Assembly: GCA_031282945.1 (NCBI GenBank)
Contig: JAITCX010000085.1
Location: 1-10,326, forward strand
Length of the DNA stretch: 10,326 nt
Source: Elusimicrobiota bacterium
Lineage (GTDB): Bacteria; Elusimicrobiota; Endomicrobiia; Endomicrobiales; Endomicrobiaceae
Direction of reading: 5' to 3'
In this document: positions 6,568 to 10,326 of the stretch, piece by piece
How the letters are laid out: every line of letters begins with the position of its first letter
How positions within the stretch are numbered: position 1 is the first letter of the stretch
The notes under the pieces: model-generated
Seen by the model: the letters and a program-made list of their open reading frames with translations, nothing else
Database searches by the model: none
Told to the model about the DNA's origin: nothing
Translations under genes and position numbers: made by a program

Positions 6568-7424
6568 AAGAATGCCAAATTTGCGCAAACAAAAAGTTTC
6601 GTTTTCTTTTTAAGAAAAATGGTTTTATTTTTGAGAAATGTCGGCATTGCGGATTTATTAGGATAAACCCTCAACCGACAGATGCGCAATTAGATCAGAT
6701 ATATAATAGTTCGTATTTTTCCAATTGGGGCGGCAGCGAAAAAATTTTTAAGGCAATGAAGGAAAAAACTTTTTCATATCTTTTAAGTTTTCTCCCCAAT
6801 ATGACAAAACCTTCCGCATTGCTTGATATCGGCGCCGCAACGGGAATATTAATGGAGCTTGCGCAAAATATGGGTTATGATGCCTATGGGATTGAAGCTG
6901 CAAAAGACGGCGCTCAAACGATAAAAGAGAAGTTTGGCGCCAGTAAAATTTTTTCAGGTTATTTTGATGAAAATTTTAATACAAATATATTTCCTTCTTT
7001 TGATGTAATAGTTATGAGCGATTTATTAGAACATGTAAAAGATCCAAATTTAGTTTTAGATAAAGCTTATGAAATGTTAAAAAAAGACGGCTATTTGCTC
7101 ATAACAACGCCTGATACAAGTTCTTTGAGTTGTCATATTTTAGGTAAGAATTGGAATCATTTTTCTACCGAGCATCTTTTTTACTTTTCAAGAAAAAATA
7201 TTTCGCAAATTCTTATAAAACATAAATTTTGTCCCAAGTTTATAAAACCTTTGCCAAAATTTTTCAATATTGCATACTTATCTGCAATGTTAAATTTTAA
7301 TAAAAGTTTTATCAATAAATGTTTTAGGCTATTGTTTAGTTTGTGTCCAAAATTTTTAAAATTTTATTGCTTAAAATTAAAAACTGGGCAGATGATGATT
7401 TTATCTCAAAAGGCGGCCAAGTGA
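6564..7424 (+). CDS. Class I SAM-dependent methyltransferase with N-terminal zinc-knuckle-like module
   Basis: A 286-residue protein. The N-terminus carries Cys4, Cys7, Cys26 and Cys29 in a CxxC-x18-CxxC layout (CQIC ... CRHCGF), like the metal knuckle found in front of many sugar and natural-product methyltransferases. The Rossmann domain follows: motif I LLDIGAATG (86-94), acidic Glu111 at the end of the second strand, DVIVMSDLLEHVKDP (147-161) and LKKDGYLLITTPD (172-184). WNHFSTEHLFYFS (197-209) is the usual closing block of this family. The C-terminal 70 residues are basic and hydrophobic, perhaps for membrane contact. It would methylate a hydroxyl, amine or possibly a phosphonate group on the glycan or its precursor; the substrate cannot be assigned. 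ATG overlaps the preceding stop (ATGA) and is preceded by GAAGGA at 6551-6556. The gene ends in a GTGA overlap with the next. Confidence 0.88.
   Translation: MKECQICANKKFRFLFKKNGFIFEKCRHCGFIRINPQPTDAQLDQIYNSSYFSNWGGSEKIFKAMKEKTFSYLLSFLPNMTKPSALLDIGAATGILMELAQNMGYDAYGIEAAKDGAQTIKEKFGASKIFSGYFDENFNTNIFPSFDVIVMSDLLEHVKDPNLVLDKAYEMLKKDGYLLITTPDTSSLSCHILGKNWNHFSTEHLFYFSRKNISQILIKHKFCPKFIKPLPKFFNIAYLSAMLNFNKSFINKCFRLLFSLCPKFLKFYCLKLKTGQMMILSQKAAK
7408..7423 (+). promoter_or_regulatory. Ribosome site and GTG start in a 4-base overlap
   Basis: AAAAGGCGG at 7408-7416 is followed by GTG at 7421-7423, which overlaps the methyltransferase stop TGA at 7422-7424. This copies the ATGA arrangement of the neighbouring genes. 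The in-frame GTG at 7343 would force an 82-base overlap into the methyltransferase C-terminus and has no comparable upstream purine-rich site, so 7421 is preferred. Confidence 0.75.
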
Positions 7425-10222
7425 AAGAAATAAAAAAAATTTGGGCAGATTTTATTAACTCAAATAATCAGTTTTTAAGGCTTTGCATTGGCGCTTTTAT
7501 TGGTATCTTCTTTGGTTTAATTGTTTTTACATTGTTAATTTATTTCCAACCTATTGAAAATAAAGCTGTGGACTTAACAAGCGGCTTAGTTTATATGGTA
7601 GATGACAATATTTCAAATCGTCTATTTGCATTAAATGTTTTTTTGTGTTTTTCTTTTCTTTCATTTATTGCTTTTTCTCTTTGGCCATTTTCATTAACAA
7701 TTTCAAATCTCCTCTCAAATATTAAATTTCCATATTATTTATTTCGCAGAATAATTCAATTTTTTGCAAAAAACATAAATGTTTTTTTAAATATTTTGCC
7801 AGCTAAAAATTTAAATTTAGAACGCAGAGTTTGGCTAAAATATTTTTTTCTAGCTTTATTTTTTTCTTATTGCATCCCGCCTGCGCTTTCATATCTTGCA
7901 ATTTTAAATCCGTTTTTTGAGATAACTTCCCGCGCTATATTTATAGAACAAATAGCATTGTCTATTTTTGTTATTTTTTTGTGGTTGTTTTATCCAAAGC
8001 AAGCATTAAAAAAGTTTAATTTTTTTGCGCAATTTTTTGTTTTGCCTTTTTTTCTTATTATATTTCCCGCAAAAATTTTTACGCCGCAAGGACTATATTT
8101 TGTCAATTCTATAAAACTAAATATTGTTTTTGCGCTTTTAATTTTATGTTCTATTTTTGACATTATAAGGCGCGCTAAATTTAATATTGGCAAAAAATAT
8201 TTTTCGCCTTTTGCATTATTTGCAATTTTGCTTGCTCTTGTTTGGCATGCTGGACCTATTTTTGCGCCGATGGATAATACTTATGAATTTGGTTCGCGGC
8301 TGCCTGCCGTTTGGATGAGCAATTTGGGATTAATGCGCCTCTTTGAAGATTCTTATATAACTTATGGTTTATGGGACTATCTCTCAATAAATATCGGTCC
8401 ATTTCTTTTTGATAAATTTGATTTGACTTTTGCAAGTTTGGGGGGAGCGTATGTGTCAATGATAAGTTCCGCCATAATATTTATTCTTGCAAGACGCTTA
8501 ATTCCAACCTGCGCCGCTTTTATAATAACTTTATTTGTTATTCCAAATGGAAACTTGGCAATGCCGATAATTTTTATGCTTATCCTTTTGCAAAAAGAAC
8601 TTTTGGCTAGACCTAAATTATGGATTTTTGTCTGGGGCGTTTTATGCGCTCTATATCCTTTTGCAAGAATTCCGCAAGGGGCGCTTGCCGCTGCCGCTTC
8701 TTTTCCTGCAGCGGCATATCAAGTTTTTATGGTCTATAAAAATAATAAAAAAGATTTTTATCAAGTAATTATTTTTGGGGCTGTCTTAGCTTTTCTTGTA
8801 ATGGTTTTTCCTTTTGGGGGATATTTTAAGGGGATTGTGAGAATAGTTTTGGAAACGGGAACAGTTAATGGGGTTTTTGCAGGCACGCCTTTTAGGCAAG
8901 TTTTCAAAATGAGTTTTAGCCAGATTTTGCATATCATAATATTTTTTATAATGCCCATTTTAGCTTTTATTTGCGGATATTTTATTTATAAAAAAAATGA
9001 ATTTCCCAAGAGATCCAATTTTATTTTTTGTTTTATTTCTACATTTTCTTTCTTTTATTGTCTCTTTGCGATAAGCTATTCTTTTTCTAGGATATGGGAT
9101 TTGTCTTATGCTAGGTACACTCAAAGCATTTCTATTGTTTCTTTTGTAATTTTTATATCTCTATGGGCATTTTTTAACGATAGAAAAATTAAAGTTTTGG
9201 GTTCGATTTTTTTAATGCTTTTGCTTTGCTTTAGTTCTTTAAGCATTCCAACTTTAAAATTTTCATCTGGCAAATATGCAGTTGCGGGAGATATTAAAAA
9301 TGGAAAAGATTTTGGCGTAGCAATGGTTGGAGAGGGAATTTTTGAAGCTAGTTATGCGCAAGAATATCAACTTGTAAAAAAATATTTAGATGAAATTTTA
9401 TCTCCAGATGAAACATTTTTAAACTTGACGATGGACGGAAATTTCTATTTTGTTTTAGATAGAAAACTTTGGCTTGAATATCCAAACTGGTATGTTTATC
9501 CCGGGAATGTTCCGCAGAGGCGGGCTGTGGATGAATTAGAAAAAAGAAATATTAAGGTGAGTTTATTTGATAAAAGAGATGTAGATGATAGTTTAAATAT
9601 AAATACGCGCGCCTATCATTTATATAGGTACGCTTTATTAAATGGTCTGCCGTTTAGTATTTCTGGAAATAAAACGATTGTAATGCCGAAAGAATATTTT
9701 GAAAAAATTGGCGAAAGAGCGCCAAATGATTTTGAAACTTTTAAAATTTGGGATAGGCATTTCGCAAGGGCGAATAATACAAATAAAAATTATGATGCAG
9801 AAACGGAATTATTTTTTGCAAATCTGCCTATTGTGTGGGGGCGTTCTTTTAAAAAATTTGAGCCAAACTTAATTGAAATAAAAGCTATTGAGAATTTTAA
9901 ACCTACAGATTTAACTTCTGATTTTGTCTATAATTTTGGCGAGGATTTAGACGGGCGGAGTGTAGGTCTATTGTATATAGACATATCAAATATTTCTGCG
10001 AAAGATACAGCTTATTTAAAAATTTCTTGGATAAACAATGATTTGCCAAATGAGATAAATGAAATTGTTTTTATTGCTCATAAAGGAATAAATTTAGTTC
10101 CAATAGATGCGGCGCCTCGCTGGCTTTTGGCAAAACGAATAGGCTCGATTAAAATAGAAAGCGATGATAAAACATTATTTTCAATAAAAAACATTAAACT
10201 TTTTGACAGGACAAAAATATGA
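7421..10222 (+). CDS. Large polytopic membrane protein with C-terminal soluble domain; possible GT-C type glycosyltransferase
   Basis: A 933-residue protein I cannot place in a named family. By eye, residues 1 to about 610 hold roughly 15-17 hydrophobic helices (for example about 19-42, 70-92 and 142-166, then a dense series from about 260 to 610). Between helices at about residue 285 a loop carries Asp285 and Glu289 in APMDNTYEF, followed by an aromatic, glycine-rich stretch (ITYGLWDYLSINIG). An acidic pair in an extracytoplasmic loop recalls the catalytic loop of polyprenyl-phosphate-sugar-dependent GT-C transferases, but here several helices precede it. Residues about 611-933 are soluble and likely periplasmic; the last 120 residues look rich in beta strands (VGLLYIDISNISAKD, AYLKISWI). 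It may add a lipid-phosphate-linked sugar, or polymerise or modify the glycan outside the membrane. The gene sits in a GTGA overlap upstream and an ATGA overlap downstream. Confidence 0.8.
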   Translation: MKEIKKIWADFINSNNQFLRLCIGAFIGIFFGLIVFTLLIYFQPIENKAVDLTSGLVYMVDDNISNRLFALNVFLCFSFLSFIAFSLWPFSLTISNLLSNIKFPYYLFRRIIQFFAKNINVFLNILPAKNLNLERRVWLKYFFLALFFSYCIPPALSYLAILNPFFEITSRAIFIEQIALSIFVIFLWLFYPKQALKKFNFFAQFFVLPFFLIIFPAKIFTPQGLYFVNSIKLNIVFALLILCSIFDIIRRAKFNIGKKYFSPFALFAILLALVWHAGPIFAPMDNTYEFGSRLPAVWMSNLGLMRLFEDSYITYGLWDYLSINIGPFLFDKFDLTFASLGGAYVSMISSAIIFILARRLIPTCAAFIITLFVIPNGNLAMPIIFMLILLQKELLARPKLWIFVWGVLCALYPFARIPQGALAAAASFPAAAYQVFMVYKNNKKDFYQVIIFGAVLAFLVMVFPFGGYFKGIVRIVLETGTVNGVFAGTPFRQVFKMSFSQILHIIIFFIMPILAFICGYFIYKKNEFPKRSNFIFCFISTFSFFYCLFAISYSFSRIWDLSYARYTQSISIVSFVIFISLWAFFNDRKIKVLGSIFLMLLLCFSSLSIPTLKFSSGKYAVAGDIKNGKDFGVAMVGEGIFEASYAQEYQLVKKYLDEILSPDETFLNLTMDGNFYFVLDRKLWLEYPNWYVYPGNVPQRRAVDELEKRNIKVSLFDKRDVDDSLNINTRAYHLYRYALLNGLPFSISGNKTIVMPKEYFEKIGERAPNDFETFKIWDRHFARANNTNKNYDAETELFFANLPIVWGRSFKKFEPNLIEIKAIENFKPTDLTSDFVYNFGEDLDGRSVGLLYIDISNISAKDTAYLKISWINNDLPNEINEIVFIAHKGINLVPIDAAPRWLLAKRIGSIKIESDDKTLFSIKNIKLFDRTKI

Positions 10223-10326
10223 AAAAACCTCTAGTGTCGGTTATTATGCCGGCATATAATCATCAAAAATATATTAAGCAGGCGGTAGAATCTATAATAA
10301 ATCAAGATTATGAAAATATTCAATTG
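10219..10326 (+). CDS. Family 2 glycosyltransferase, N-terminus only (3' end outside the window)
   Basis: Only the first 36 residues are visible. They begin MKKPLVSVIMPAYNHQKYI and continue KQAVESIINQDYENIQL, the standard first beta strand and nucleotide-binding segment of GT-A fold family 2 enzymes. ATG overlaps the preceding stop TGA (ATGA), and a CAGGA site at 10207-10211 lies 7 bases upstream. It is the second family 2 enzyme of the window; because the visible parts of the two do not overlap, they cannot be compared. Product specificity is unknown. Confidence 0.9.
   Translation, partial: MKKPLVSVIMPAYNHQKYIKQAVESIINQDYENIQL

Larger units (their letters stand above)
1..10326 (+). other. 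Co-directional surface-glycan / phosphonate gene cluster (internal part of an operon)
   Basis: Eight consecutive + strand genes cover practically the whole window. The non-coding gaps are 904, 2030-2052, 4180-4190 and 5286, and the last three junctions are 4-base stop/start overlaps. No gap is long enough for a promoter plus terminator, so transcription should come from upstream and translation is probably coupled at most junctions. Gene content (two family 2 glycosyltransferases, one GT9, two sugar aminotransferases, a methyltransferase, a large membrane protein and a phosphonate enzyme) is typical of O-antigen, capsule or lipooligosaccharide loci. Missing from the window: PEP mutase, nucleotide-sugar dehydratase and isomerase genes, N-acyltransferase, flippase or ABC exporter, and polymerase. 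The cluster therefore extends beyond both edges. Confidence 0.85.

Noticed and set aside
1..10326. tRNA, rRNA, CRISPR arrays, insertion sequences or attachment sites
   Set aside because: Coding sequence fills the window. I saw no repeat-spacer pattern, no terminal inverted repeats and no transposase or integrase motifs.

Overview
This 10.3-kb window lies inside a strongly AT-rich cell-surface glycan locus. Eight genes, two of them cut by the window edges, all read on the + strand. They almost abut: gaps are 1, 23, 11 and 1 bases, then three 4-base overlaps (ATGA, GTGA, ATGA). I see no promoter, terminator, RNA gene, CRISPR array or mobile element, so this looks like the middle of one long operon. 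The lineage cannot be named from the sequence. The high Lys/Asn/Ile/Phe content, the use of ATG, GTG and TTG starts, and a heptosyltransferase-type (GT9) enzyme suggest a low-GC Gram-negative bacterium, but that is inference.

Layout. (1) 1-903: 3' part of a family 2 glycosyltransferase with a C-terminal membrane helix. (2) 905-2029: DegT/EryC1/StrS sugar aminotransferase of the VioA-like (4-amino) type. (3) 2053-4179: a 708-residue fusion of phosphonopyruvate decarboxylase with an iron-type alcohol dehydrogenase, expected to act as phosphonoacetaldehyde reductase. (4) 4191-5285: a second DegT aminotransferase, FdtB-like (3-amino type). (5) 5287-6567: GT9 glycosyltransferase. (6) 6564-7424: SAM methyltransferase with an N-terminal four-cysteine knuckle. 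(7) 7421-10222: a very large polytopic membrane protein with a soluble C-terminal domain of about 320 residues, possibly a GT-C type transferase. (8) 10219-end: N-terminus of another family 2 glycosyltransferase.

How the parts may work together. The glycosyltransferases and the two aminotransferases point to an oligo- or polysaccharide containing amino-dideoxy sugars. The fusion enzyme points to carbon-phosphorus chemistry: phosphonopyruvate to phosphonoacetaldehyde to 2-hydroxyethylphosphonate. Its place between the two aminotransferases suggests the glycan carries a phosphonate group (a phosphonoglycan). PEP mutase, which makes phosphonopyruvate, is not in the window, nor is a nucleotidyltransferase or phosphonate transferase that would activate and attach the group. 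Both are expected in the flanking sequence. The fused decarboxylase-reductase and the unassigned giant membrane protein are the most interesting features.
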